From JBMNCR01 sp049366695 (GTDB taxonomy: Bacteria > Bacillota > Clostridia > Eubacteriales > Alkalibacteraceae): a DNA stretch of 64,000 bases. This document shows, piece after piece, positions 45,401 through 53,786 of the stretch. Made by a program: the position numbers and the translations under genes. Below the pieces are notes generated by a model, which saw only the letters and a program-made list of their open reading frames with translations, ran no database searches and was not told where the DNA came from. Position 1 is the first letter of the stretch. Every line of letters starts with the position of its first letter. The stretch is taken from positions 124,001-188,000 of the forward strand of contig JBMNCR010000034.1 in the NCBI GenBank assembly GCA_049366695.1. Reading direction: 5' to 3'.

Positions 45401-45988
45401 ATCAACTAATTTTGCAAATTCATCATATTCTATTTGTTCAATTTTTTGTACTTCATGAGATGTTCTAAAACCATCAAAGAAATGTACAAATGGAACTCTA
45501 GTTTTTATAGCAGTCAAATGTGCTATTCCACCTAAATCCATTACTTCTTGTACACTACCAGATGCTAATAATGCATACCCAGTTTGTCTAGTAGCCATAA
45601 CATCTTGGTGATCTCCGAAGATAGATAGAGCGTGACTTGCAATAGCTCTAGCACTTACATGAAATACTCCTGGCAATAATTCCCCTGCGATTTTATACAT
45701 GTTAGGAATCATCAATAATAATCCTTGTGATGCTGTAAAAGTTGTTGTTAATGCTCCAGCAGCTAAAGATCCGTGAACAGCACCAGCTGCTCCTGATTCA
45801 GATTGAAGTTCTGCAACATCCACTGTTTGACCGAAAATATTTTTTTGACCATGTGCAGACCAGTCATCAACTAATTCAGCCATGGTTGACGACGGTGTTA
45901 TTGGGTAAATTGCAGCTACATCAGTAAAAGCATATGCTACATATGCAGCTGCCGTATTACCATCCATTGTTTTCATTTTTTTTGCCAT
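42467..45988 (-). CDS. nifJ: Pyruvate:ferredoxin (flavodoxin) oxidoreductase
   Basis: A 1173-residue single-chain PFOR that converts pyruvate, CoA and oxidised ferredoxin to acetyl-CoA and CO2, central to clostridial fermentation. Domains in order are: N-terminal thiamine-pyrophosphate pyrimidine-binding domain ([12 protein letters not shown], about residues 19-30), the gamma-type domain, two 4Fe-4S clusters ([13 protein letters not shown] near 690 and [13 protein letters not shown] near 745) and the C-terminal TPP domain ([12 protein letters not shown] near 815, then [20 protein letters not shown] near 965). Length is normal and no lesion is seen. AGGAGGTTC precedes the ATG. It is a single-gene unit with a palindrome at 46076-46097 in its promoter region. 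Confidence 0.98.
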   Translation of the reverse strand: [1173 protein letters not shown]

Positions 45989-46075
45989 TATGAACCTCCT
46001 TGAATTTATAGGTATATTATTGTTTTTAATTGGAATAAAGTCCTATTTTAGGCTTTAAATTTTTATTATTATATC

Positions 46076-46097
46076 ATATACATTGTACAATGTATAT
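46076..46097. promoter_or_regulatory. 22-bp perfect palindrome upstream of nifJ
   Basis: The half-site is ATATACATTGT, and it is repeated as its exact inverse. It lies about 90 bp before the nifJ start. Reading leftward it is followed at once by a TATAAT-like box, so it overlaps the -35 region, the position of a repressor or activator site. The remaining 45989-46342 sequence is AT-rich and shows no gene. Confidence 0.45.
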
Positions 46098-46342
46098 AGA
46101 ATTATACTATAATTTCAAACTAAATATGATATACTATTTAATCATTTCTAACACACTATTTGGCTATTTAAATTGTTTATATCATACTATTGATTACATG
46201 CATATAGTTTATTATCCAATAAACATAACTTAAATTAACAGATATACATATTTGAAAACTATTATGTTATGTAACGCTTTGTTATGTTAATTTTTAAAAC
46301 ACTCTATACATTCTTGTTTGCCTTGTATTATAGAAACAATAG

Positions 46343-47194
46343 CTATTCGCTTACTAAGAAATCATTTAAATTAAACATTTTAACTAATGCCTTCTTCACT
46401 CCTTCATCGTCATTACATAGAGTTATGTGATTGGCAATTTGTTTTATTTCTTCAGTTGCATTATCCATTGCAACTGATAATCCCGCATACTCAAACATTG
46501 ACAAATCATTATTACCATCGCCAAATACCATAATTTCATCATTTTTAATATCTAATTTTTTCGCAACATCTTGTAAACTTTTACCTTTACTAGCTGTCTG
46601 ATGGTTCAAATCAGTGTAGTTTTCTTTAAAATCCACTACATTTAATCCACTATATTTTTGTATATCATATAATACATTTTTATAGATATTCATATTTTCT
46701 CCCATTGGATGAAAAAATATTTGATAAATTTCTTCGTTGAATTTTTCTATTTCCTCTTTTTTTTCAATTATCTTAAAATTAAACGTTTCTTCAGGGAAAT
46801 CCTTTAGATAATTATTAATATAATTTTTTTCGAATGGAGTTATATTGTTTGAATAATAAGTCGAGATACTATCCCATTGTATTTTTAGATCAGTAGAATA
46901 ATTGTAAAGTATGTCTAATACTTCTTTAGCTAATTCCTTATTTAATGGTAATTTATTTGATATAGTTTTATTGTTTCTATCGTATGTAAATGCGCCATTA
47001 CAAGCAATTATATAATCAGCTTGTATTAATTTTCCATAATATATACATGCATTAAAGCTTCTACCTGTGGCTATAACAATACACACTCCCATAGATTTAA
47101 GCATTTTTATTATTTCTAAAGTATTCTTACTTATTCGATGTTGTGAATTAAGAAGTGTTCCGTCTAGATCAAATGCAACCAATTTATAATTCAT
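46343..47194 (-). CDS. Cof-type HAD-family phosphatase
   Basis: A 283-residue HAD hydrolase with a C2-type cap. Motif I is FDLDGTLLNS (residues 7-16), motif II IATGRS (about 40), and motif III/IV is FGDGNNDLSMFEYAG (about 224-238) with an upstream Lys in SKGKSLQ. Relatives dephosphorylate sugar phosphates, FMN or pyridoxal phosphate, so the substrate is not predictable. Two in-frame GTG codons at 47206-47201 are part of the AGGTGGTGA ribosome site, so the ATG at 47194 is used. It is an isolated gene downstream of the tRNA cluster. Confidence 0.9.
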   Translation of the reverse strand: MNYKLVAFDLDGTLLNSQHRISKNTLEIIKMLKSMGVCIVIATGRSFNACIYYGKLIQADYIIACNGAFTYDRNNKTISNKLPLNKELAKEVLDILYNYSTDLKIQWDSISTYYSNNITPFEKNYINNYLKDFPEETFNFKIIEKKEEIEKFNEEIYQIFFHPMGENMNIYKNVLYDIQKYSGLNVVDFKENYTDLNHQTASKGKSLQDVAKKLDIKNDEIMVFGDGNNDLSMFEYAGLSVAMDNATEEIKQIANHITLCNDDEGVKKALVKMFNLNDFLVSE

Positions 47195-47402
47195 AATTTT
47201 CACCACCTATATGTAAAGATTAGCAAAGACATTTTTCTGGGAAACCAAATGCTTTCTCTATACCATAAAAAATATTCATTTGTTAATTGTTTCTTATATA
47301 CAGTAAAAATAATATTTTTCTTAAAACTATTATTTTTACTGACAATTATAATCCGAATATTAAAAAAAAACCAAAGTCATCAACTCTGGAGTTCTTATTA
47401 TT

Positions 47403-47492
47403 TGGTGCCGGAGATCGGAATCGAACCGATACGATCGTTTATGATCGCAGGATTTTAAGTCCTGTGCGTCTGCCAGTTCCGCCACTCCGGCA
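47403..47492 (-). tRNA. tRNA-Leu (UAA)
   Basis: A 90-nt class II tRNA with a long variable arm, CCA encoded, and anticodon TAA within GACTTAAAATC. The TGCCGGAG acceptor stem pairs with CTCCGGCA. Confidence 0.95.
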
Positions 47493-47497
47493 TATTA

Positions 47498-47571
47498 TGG
47501 AGGCGGCACCCAGATTTGAACTGGGGATAGAGGTGTTGCAGACCTTTGCCTTACCACTTGGCTATGCCGCC
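47498..47571 (-). tRNA. tRNA-Cys (GCA)
   Basis: A 74-nt cloverleaf with encoded CCA. The anticodon is GCA in GTCTGCAACAC. The acceptor GGCGGCA pairs with TGCCGCC. Confidence 0.95.
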
Positions 47572-47575
47572 ATAT

Positions 47576-47650
47576 TGGAGCGAAAGACGGGATTTGAACC
47601 CGCGACCCTCGCCTTGGCAAGGCGATGCTCTACCACTGAGCCACTTTCGC
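47576..47650 (-). tRNA. tRNA-Gly (GCC)
   Basis: A 75-nt cloverleaf with encoded CCA. The anticodon is GCC in CCTTGCCAAGG. The acceptor GCGAAAG pairs with CTTTCGC. Its first 20 bases and upstream flank are repeated at 47755-47809. Confidence 0.96.
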
Positions 47651-47809
47651 ATATTATATGTTATTTTTTTTGATGTCCTATAAGTATTGCACTATATAAT
47701 ATTCTGCCCAACTAAGCGATTCACGAAAAATCAAAGATTTTGGTTCTCTGCTTATACCACTGAGCCACTTTCGCATATTATATGTTATTTTTTTTGATGT
47801 CCTATAAGT
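47631..47809. repeat. Direct repeat of the tRNA-Gly 5' end plus flank, reaching the scaffold gap
   Basis: A 55-bp segment (47631-47685), covering the first 20 bases of tRNA-Gly and its upstream flank, recurs at 47755-47809 and ends exactly at the gap. The second copy is not followed by a complete tRNA. Between the copies lies a 48-bp segment (47686-47733) that reappears at 47910-47957, right after the gap. Confidence 0.85.
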
Positions 47810-47909
47810 NNNNNNNNNNNNNNNNNNNNNNNNNNNNNNNNNNNNNNNNNNNNNNNNNNNNNNNNNNNNNNNNNNNNNNNNNNNNNNNNNNNNNNNNNNN
47901 NNNNNNNNN
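47810..47909. other. Scaffold gap of 100 N
   Basis: Exactly 100 undetermined bases, a conventional placeholder for a gap of unknown length. It is flanked by repeated sequence, so it is probably an unresolved tandem repeat and may hide further tRNA genes or copies. Confidence 0.99.
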
Positions 47910-48027
47910 ATTGCACTATATAATATTCTGCCCAACTAAGCGATTCACGAAAAATCATTTCTCTTTTACCCAATAGGAATGCTTAAATTCTCACTTCCCA
48001 CTTCCCGCATCTCGCATCTCAATTGTA

Positions 48028-48103
<76 letters not shown>

Positions 48104-48200
48104 ATGTTAAGATATATGTACTGCTTTTACGAGCCTCGTATGTTTGTATTCATTATGAGTCTACGTTCTTTCGTAAATCTCAGGATAACACGAAAAGATT

Positions 48201-48363
48201 CTATCGCTCGTTCAGAGATTTTTCGTTATTCAATGTTCTCACATTGAATTGCTTCGCACCTCTCAAAACCGCCTCGCGCTTCGAGCCCTCTGTGCGTGCT
48301 CATACTTATTTTATACTTACATTCTTTTTTATCTTGTTGTAATAATGGCGACCTGGAACGGGC
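48201..48363. repeat. 163-bp direct repeat, left copy, with tRNA-Asp 3' fragment
   Basis: It is identical except for one base to 48395-48557. Its last 18 bp (48346-48363) are the 3' end of tRNA-Asp, T-arm side and CCA included, without the rest of the tRNA. It is clearly more GC-rich than surrounding intergenic DNA. Confidence 0.9.
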
Positions 48364-48394
48364 GTATCCACTCCGTGTCTACCCTCCTCACTTG

Positions 48395-48557
48395 CTATCG
48401 CTCGTTCGGAGATTTTTCGTTATTCAATGTTCTCACATTGAATTGCTTCGCACCTCTCAAAACCGCCTCGCGCTTCGAGCCCTCTGTGCGTGCTCATACT
48501 TATTTTATACTTACATTCTTTTTTATCTTGTTGTAATAATGGCGACCTGGAACGGGC
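48395..48557. repeat. 163-bp direct repeat, right copy, overlapping the intact tRNA-Asp
   Basis: The second copy runs into the 3' end of the complete tRNA-Asp. Only 31 bp separate the copies. The arrangement indicates a duplication whose endpoint lies inside the tRNA gene. Confidence 0.9.
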
Positions 48558-48616
48558 TCGAACCGTCGACCTCCAGCGTGACAGGCTGGCATTCTAACCA
48601 ACTGAACTACCAGGCC
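48540..48616 (-). tRNA. tRNA-Asp (GUC)
   Basis: A 77-nt cloverleaf with encoded CCA. The anticodon is GTC in GCCTGTCACGC. The acceptor GGCCTGG pairs with CCAGGTC, with one G-U wobble. Confidence 0.95.
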
Positions 48617-48633
48617 GCATATTTATTGAAAAA

Positions 48634-48709
48634 TGGTGGTCGCAATAGGGCTCGAACCTATGACCCCCTGCTTGTAAGGCAGGTGCTCTCCCAGCTGAGC
48701 TATGCGACC
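48634..48709 (-). tRNA. tRNA-Val (UAC)
   Basis: A 76-nt cloverleaf with encoded CCA. The anticodon is TAC in GCCTTACAAGC. The acceptor GGTCGCA pairs with TGCGACC. It is the first tRNA in transcription order of the cluster. Confidence 0.96.
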
Positions 48710-48772
48710 AACGTCTCAAAATTGAGACAATTAATAGTATATATTATCGCATTAATAAAGTCAATACCTTTT

Positions 48773-49648
48773 TTAACTCATTTTTTCAATCATTTTTTCT
48801 AAGTCTTCTCTTTTAAATAAATACTCTTTTTTACAAAAATGACACTTTACTTCTGCCTTTTCATCTTTATATAATATATCTTCTATTTCTTGTTTGCCTA
48901 ATGAAATTAATCCTCTCTCAAATCTGTTTCTATTACAGTCACAATAATACTCAACAACTTTTTCTGATGTAAAATCTACTTTATACTCATTAAATATTTT
49001 TTTAATAATATCCTCTGGTGTGTTACCATCATTTAACATAGAAGTCATACTTGGTATATTTTTTATTTTATTTTCAATATATTCTACTAATTCCTCACTA
49101 TGATTAGGTAATAACTGAATAATATACCCACCTGCTTTTTTAATGCTTCCATCTGGGTTAACTAAAACACCTAACGAAACAACTGACGGAATTTGCTCTG
49201 AAACTGCGAAATAATAAGTAAAATCTTGCGCTATTTCACCACTTACTATCTCAACTGTTCCAATATACGGTTTTTTCAAGCCCATATCTCTAATAACAGT
49301 TAATATTCCTTTTCCTATAGCTGCTGATACATCTAATTTTCCTTTATTATTCAGTGGTATTGATACTTCAGAATTATATATATCTGCTTTAATTTCACCT
49401 TTTTCATTTCCTACAACAATTATATTTTTTATAGGACCATCACATTTTATCTGTACACTTATCTTGTCCTTTTTATTTTTCAACAGTGATGTTAGCATCG
49501 CTACAGTGCTCATTACCCTACCCAATGCAGCAGAAGCAGTATGAGATGTTCCATGTATCTTACAAGATTCAGTAACTAATTTTGTACTATCTATTGCCAT
49601 TATCCTTATTGGTTCATTTTTTACAGTAGCACTTATTATATAGTCCAT
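48773..49648 (-). CDS. hslO: Redox-regulated chaperonin Hsp33
   Basis: A 291-residue cytosolic holdase activated by oxidation. The N-terminal domain is typical (TKLVTESCKIHGTSHTASAA). The C-terminal zinc-cysteine switch is present as CDCN (about residues 235-238) and CHFC (about 268-271). GGAGGG precedes the ATG. It is located between the tRNA cluster and the cold-shock gene, with a terminator upstream separating it from csp. Confidence 0.96.
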   Translation of the reverse strand: MDYIISATVKNEPIRIMAIDSTKLVTESCKIHGTSHTASAALGRVMSTVAMLTSLLKNKKDKISVQIKCDGPIKNIIVVGNEKGEIKADIYNSEVSIPLNNKGKLDVSAAIGKGILTVIRDMGLKKPYIGTVEIVSGEIAQDFTYYFAVSEQIPSVVSLGVLVNPDGSIKKAGGYIIQLLPNHSEELVEYIENKIKNIPSMTSMLNDGNTPEDIIKKIFNEYKVDFTSEKVVEYYCDCNRNRFERGLISLGKQEIEDILYKDEKAEVKCHFCKKEYLFKREDLEKMIEKMS

Positions 49649-49693
49649 AAATAGCCCTCCATTTGTTTCTTAATGTCTTACGTCTTATAATAT

Positions 49694-49716
49694 AAAAACC
49701 CTGTGAAAACACAGGA
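49694..49716 (-). terminator. Rho-independent terminator after the cold-shock gene
   Basis: The hairpin CCTGTG/CACAGG with a tetraloop (49699-49715) is followed leftward by TTTTT. Confidence 0.85.
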
Positions 49717-49784
49717 TTTTATCTTTAGCATAATGTTATTAACTTTATTTCTCATTCTATATATTTTTATAATAATTCCTAAAG

Positions 49785-49985
49785 TTAATCAATGTTAACA
49801 TTAGCAGCTTGAGGCCCTTTTTCTCCATCAACAATTTCAAAGACTACACTTTGACCTTCTTTTAATGTTTTATAACCATCCATTTGTAATGCAGAAAAAT
49901 GAACAAATACGTCTCCATCAGTTTCAGTAGATAGAAAGCCATATCCTTTCTCAGCATTAAACCATTTTACAATACCTTTAGCCAT
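49785..49985 (-). CDS. Cold-shock protein (CspA family)
   Basis: A 66-residue single OB-fold RNA chaperone. The RNP1 and RNP2 motifs are visible as KGYGFLS (residues 16-22) and VFVHFSAL (about 28-35). The frame extends upstream, but AGGAGG lies just before the ATG at 49985, and the resulting MAKGIVKWFN start and length are standard. It is monocistronic with its own terminator. Confidence 0.96.
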   Translation of the reverse strand: MAKGIVKWFNAEKGYGFLSTETDGDVFVHFSALQMDGYKTLKEGQSVVFEIVDGEKGPQAANVNID

Positions 49986-50102
49986 TAAAAAAATTCCTCC
50001 TATAAAAAATAAATTGAGTAAATTACCCAGAATAATTTTAACACCCAAAACACTCTTTGTCAAAGAATATTAAAATTTCTGCATAATATATAATATTTTT
50101 CT

Positions 50103-50846
50103 TTACTTAAGCGCACAATATTGTATTCTTTCATCGGCTTCTATAGGTTTATTTAATGTATTAAAACTATAGACATCTACTTTTTTAAAACCTGCCTTAT
50201 ATAATAACTCTAGAATATTTTTCTTTGTATACGCTCTTTGATAGTGTATCTCTTCTAATCGAGTATAATAATTATTTTCTTCATTTTTGATGAAAAATAT
50301 TAAAAAGTATTCATTTGTTTTTGTTTCTTCACAATAATTATTTTCCCAAATATAATTAATATTATTTGAAGTGTATGTAAAAACATTATTTCCATATACT
50401 TTACTTATCCTATAATACGAATTCAAGTCAAACAAAAAAACTCCATTTGTATTAATAGCATTAAATATATTCTTAAATACTTTATACAAATCTTCTATAT
50501 TCACAATATAATTTAAGGTATCACAACATGATATAATTGCATCATATTTTTGATTAATATTATATTTTGTTATATCACCTTTAAGCCATCTTATCTTTAA
50601 TTTTTTTTGAAAGGATTTTTTATCAGCTAGCGAAAGCATTTCATCTGATAAATCAATACCAGACATATTGAAACCTGCTTCACTCAACGGTATAGTAATA
50701 TTCCCAGTCCCACAACCAATATCAAGAACGTTCTTTATTTTTCTGTTATATTTTAATAGTATCTTTTGAATGTATCGTGTCCATTCTAAGTAATCAACAT
50801 CTTGTTCCATTAAACAATCATATACTTGTGACATATTTTCATACAT
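50103..50846 (-). CDS. Class I SAM-dependent methyltransferase
   Basis: A 247-residue Rossmann-fold methyltransferase. Motif I is VLDIGCGTGNITIPL (about residues 40-54), an acidic motif II lies in MSGIDLSDEML, and IISCCDTLNYI follows. It resembles small methyltransferases of unknown substrate in Clostridia. GAGGTAG precedes the ATG. It is 34 bp downstream of the secreted TPR-like protein gene, perhaps co-transcribed with it and the M20 deacetylase. Confidence 0.85.
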   Translation of the reverse strand: MYENMSQVYDCLMEQDVDYLEWTRYIQKILLKYNRKIKNVLDIGCGTGNITIPLSEAGFNMSGIDLSDEMLSLADKKSFQKKLKIRWLKGDITKYNINQKYDAIISCCDTLNYIVNIEDLYKVFKNIFNAINTNGVFLFDLNSYYRISKVYGNNVFTYTSNNINYIWENNYCEETKTNEYFLIFFIKNEENNYYTRLEEIHYQRAYTKKNILELLYKAGFKKVDVYSFNTLNKPIEADERIQYCALK

Positions 50847-50880
50847 ATTTATACTACCTCAATTTTTCTAGTTTTTCTGT

Positions 50881-52170
50881 CTAGAAGAAATATTTATTTT
50901 TTCTCCTCTTCCTTATAATATATAATATTATAGTGATAAAAAGTATTATTATTATTGCTCCTATATAAAAAGCTTTTGAATACTCCCCTTGCATAAATTT
51001 TTTAAAATATTTTTCTACAGAACTAAGCTCTTTTCTAGATTCTTTAATTTCTATCATTACATCTTCTGGTATAGTTTTTTCCTGCTTTTCAAACCATCCA
51101 ATAATGTAGCTATTTAAATTCCCATAATTTATTTCATACTGAATCAGATCATACATATCCTCGTATTGTTCTAATCCTTTGTAGCATATAACTTTATTAT
51201 ATGAAAATTTCTCCTCTATCTTTTCTCCAATATCTCCAAAATCGCTGGTCCCCGTTTCAATCAAATCATAAATTAACAGAGCTTCCTCATATTTTTTTAA
51301 TGCAATATACGAATCTACCATTAGAATATATACTTTATTCTGATACTTACTACTATTATCACTAGAAATATATTTTTTCCCAATAGAAATAACTTTATCA
51401 TATTCTTTTTTATTATAATTTTTGATCATTGAATCAACTTGACTACTATTAATTTTTTCCAATTGATTTAATATTTCTCCATCAACAAAATAATAATTAA
51501 AATTTATTTCTTTTGCTTTTGTATAATCTGAAAGATTCCAAATATATGTGTACTCAGTGGTCATCTCTTGAGGTTCTATATTAAAATTATTATCAAAATT
51601 GTAAAGTTTCACTGTTCTAGGGTTAAAATTAATTTTAATAGTTATTTCTTCCTTCAAGCTACCCCAAACAGCTAAATGATCTAAATCTAAATTAAATACT
51701 GCTTTACCTGAATATTCTTGATAGTTTTCTATTGAATAATTTATCTCAGCAGTTTTAGTTTCTCCTACTTTTAATGCTAAAGGAATACTATATGTTCTCC
51801 AATTAGCAAAATCTACATCTAAATCTTGAATCATTGAATTTATTTTATCACCACTTGATATTACTGATTTATATAAATATGGAGTAAATTTACTCTTAAA
51901 ATTCGTCATCTTCAAGTTTGTCATAGGAGTTCCTAAGTATACATACTGGAGTTCTTCTCCAACATTTGTTATTTCATATGACGCTGATACAGTACTAGTA
52001 CTAGCATTTTCCACGGATATATTTATATCAACTTTATTAAGTTGAATATTTTCTCCATTTATCAAATATAAACCTTTAAAAACATAGTTGTCCTCACTTG
52101 CACTAACTGATGAAGATAAAACTATTAACATTATGGGTATCATTATTAAAATTACTAGTAGTCTTTTCAC
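50881..52170 (-). CDS. Exported membrane-anchored protein with TPR-like region
   Basis: 429 residues. A signal peptide (residues 1-24, ending SVSA) is followed by a beta-rich domain (about 25-235). A TPR-like helical region (about 245-365, including DSYIALKKYEEALLIYDLIE) comes next, then a C-terminal transmembrane helix (about 402-422) and a basic tail RKRRKNKYFF. The bulk should face outside, anchored at the C-terminus. The GTG start is preceded by GAGGT. No enzymatic motif is seen. It may be a cell-surface scaffold. Confidence 0.7.
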   Translation of the reverse strand: MKRLLVILIMIPIMLIVLSSSVSASEDNYVFKGLYLINGENIQLNKVDINISVENASTSTVSASYEITNVGEELQYVYLGTPMTNLKMTNFKSKFTPYLYKSVISSGDKINSMIQDLDVDFANWRTYSIPLALKVGETKTAEINYSIENYQEYSGKAVFNLDLDHLAVWGSLKEEITIKINFNPRTVKLYNFDNNFNIEPQEMTTEYTYIWNLSDYTKAKEINFNYYFVDGEILNQLEKINSSQVDSMIKNYNKKEYDKVISIGKKYISSDNSSKYQNKVYILMVDSYIALKKYEEALLIYDLIETGTSDFGDIGEKIEEKFSYNKVICYKGLEQYEDMYDLIQYEINYGNLNSYIIGWFEKQEKTIPEDVMIEIKESRKELSSVEKYFKKFMQGEYSKAFYIGAIIIILFITIILYIIRKRRKNKYFF

Positions 52171-52191
52171 TATTTATTTACCTCACTTTTT

Positions 52192-53343
52192 TTACAGTGT
52201 TTCTGCCAATTTTGCATAGATCTCCATTACATTTAATAAAATTTTCTCATCAAAGTTAAATTTACAATGATGCAACTCATAAACATAATCTTTTATAATA
52301 TTTTTTGAACCTATATAGAAAAATAACCCTGGTATTTCTTTTTGGTAATATGAAAAATCTTCTGCTATCATCATAGGTAATATTTCTTTGTATTTAAATT
52401 GTGATGTCATATTTTTAAATTGTTCATATAAATCATTATTATTAATAACTGGAGGATACATATCAATTACTTCACAATCTATTTTACAATCAAAACTCTC
52501 CTCGTAGCCACTTGTAATACTTTTGAATCTATTTTTAATTTTATTATATATACTTTCATTAAATGCTCTCATTGTTCCACTAATTTCTACTTCTTCTGCT
52601 ATAACATTTACTCGTTGTCCCCCACTAATAGTACCAATTGAAACTAACGTAGTATCCATGGGATCCATATTTCTGCTTACTATAGTCTGTAACGAATTAA
52701 TTAAATTTGCAGTCACAATTATTGCATCAACACCCTTATGAGGAACCGCTGCATGAGCACTCTTTCCTTTTACCTTTATGTAGAATTCTCCTGTTTGTGC
52801 CATCATTGGTCCCGGTTTGCATCCAATATATCCTTCTTCTAGCGAAGGCATTATATGACAACCATAAATTTTTTTAACAGAATATTTTTTCAATATTCCT
52901 TCCTTAATAATAATATCTGCTCCTCCCGGCCCTTCTTCTGCCGGCTGAAATATTAATAGAATATTATTCTTTGGTATTATTTTATTATCAATAATATACT
53001 TTGCAAAAACAAGCAACGAAGTCATATGCCCATCATGACCACATGCATGCATCATACCTACATGCACTGAAGAATATGTAATATTATTTTTTTCTTTTAT
53101 CGATAATCCATCCATATCTGCTCTATATGCAATGGTATCAAGAGTGTTTTTACCTTGTATTAATGCAACTATCCCAGTGTTTGCCACCCTTTCGACAAGC
53201 TCTACTCCTATGTTTACTAAGTAATTATAAATATAATTTGATGTTTTAAACTCCTTAAAACCTTCTTCAGGAATTGTATGCAGTTCTCTTCTCACATGTT
53301 TAATTTCTTCTTCTAAATCTCTTATTGTTTGTCTTATAATCAT
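52192..53343 (-). CDS. M20D amidohydrolase, probable N-acetyldiaminopimelate deacetylase
   Basis: A 383-residue metallopeptidase-fold deacetylase. The metal and catalytic motifs are AYRADMDGLSI (about residue 71), MHACGHDGHM (about 93-102), FQPAEEGPGGA (about 126-136) and MIAEDFSYY (about 339). Residue pattern and length closely resemble Bacillus YkuR, the N-acetyl-LL-diaminopimelate deacetylase. Its position divergent from the dap operon, which contains the matching acetyltransferase dapH, supports that role, though broader amino-acid deacetylase activity is possible. GGAGGATC precedes the ATG. Confidence 0.85.
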   Translation of the reverse strand: MIIRQTIRDLEEEIKHVRRELHTIPEEGFKEFKTSNYIYNYLVNIGVELVERVANTGIVALIQGKNTLDTIAYRADMDGLSIKEKNNITYSSVHVGMMHACGHDGHMTSLLVFAKYIIDNKIIPKNNILLIFQPAEEGPGGADIIIKEGILKKYSVKKIYGCHIMPSLEEGYIGCKPGPMMAQTGEFYIKVKGKSAHAAVPHKGVDAIIVTANLINSLQTIVSRNMDPMDTTLVSIGTISGGQRVNVIAEEVEISGTMRAFNESIYNKIKNRFKSITSGYEESFDCKIDCEVIDMYPPVINNNDLYEQFKNMTSQFKYKEILPMMIAEDFSYYQKEIPGLFFYIGSKNIIKDYVYELHHCKFNFDEKILLNVMEIYAKLAETL

Positions 53344-53525
53344 ATTTGATCCTCCGGTATAAATATAAAGTAACTTATATAAATATTTATAATAATATAT
53401 TATAATAAAAAATTTTGACTTTTTTTCTTTATTATATTATTATAACTTAAAGTAAAATTAAAAATATAGGGATTTTCATTTATTTTTAATGTAATTATTG
53501 TTATAATACATAATGATATATTGAA

Positions 53526-53689
53526 AGATAGAGGTGCATTTTTTATTAGTACTATTAATGATGATTTCAGGATCATTAGATTTAATAGGAAAGGAGAAAT
53601 TGCCGAAGTAATTTTTTACCTGTATGAAAAATTACTGGTTTTATTGTTAATAGCAGTAAGATTGTCATCAATTAGATGGAGAGCTATCT
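53526..53689 (+). promoter_or_regulatory. Lysine riboswitch (L-box)
   Basis: The closing stem AGATAG (53526-53531) pairs with CTATCT (53684-53689). Conserved core elements are present in order: AGAGGTGC, GAAAGGAGAAATTGCCGAAG and, at the 3' side, GATGGAGAGCTATCT. A TATAAT -10 lies at 53502-53507. Lysine binding would favour the terminator at 53735-53761 and switch off the operon. Confidence 0.93.
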
Positions 53690-53734
53690 GTAATGTTATA
53701 ATTTGTTTTTTTACAAACATATATTTAAACATTC

Positions 53735-53761
53735 AGCTAGTTATTAATAACTAGCTTTTTT
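53735..53761 (+). terminator. Riboswitch-controlled terminator
   Basis: A perfect 11-bp stem (53735-53756) flows into seven T residues, 26-30 bp before the asd start. It is the expression platform of the lysine riboswitch. Confidence 0.92.
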
Positions 53762-53786
53762 ATTAATAAATATGGAGGCGAAAAGA

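Noticed and set aside
53521..53754. Open frame of 77 codons upstream of asd
   Set aside because: It coincides with the lysine riboswitch and terminator, whose conserved elements explain the sequence.
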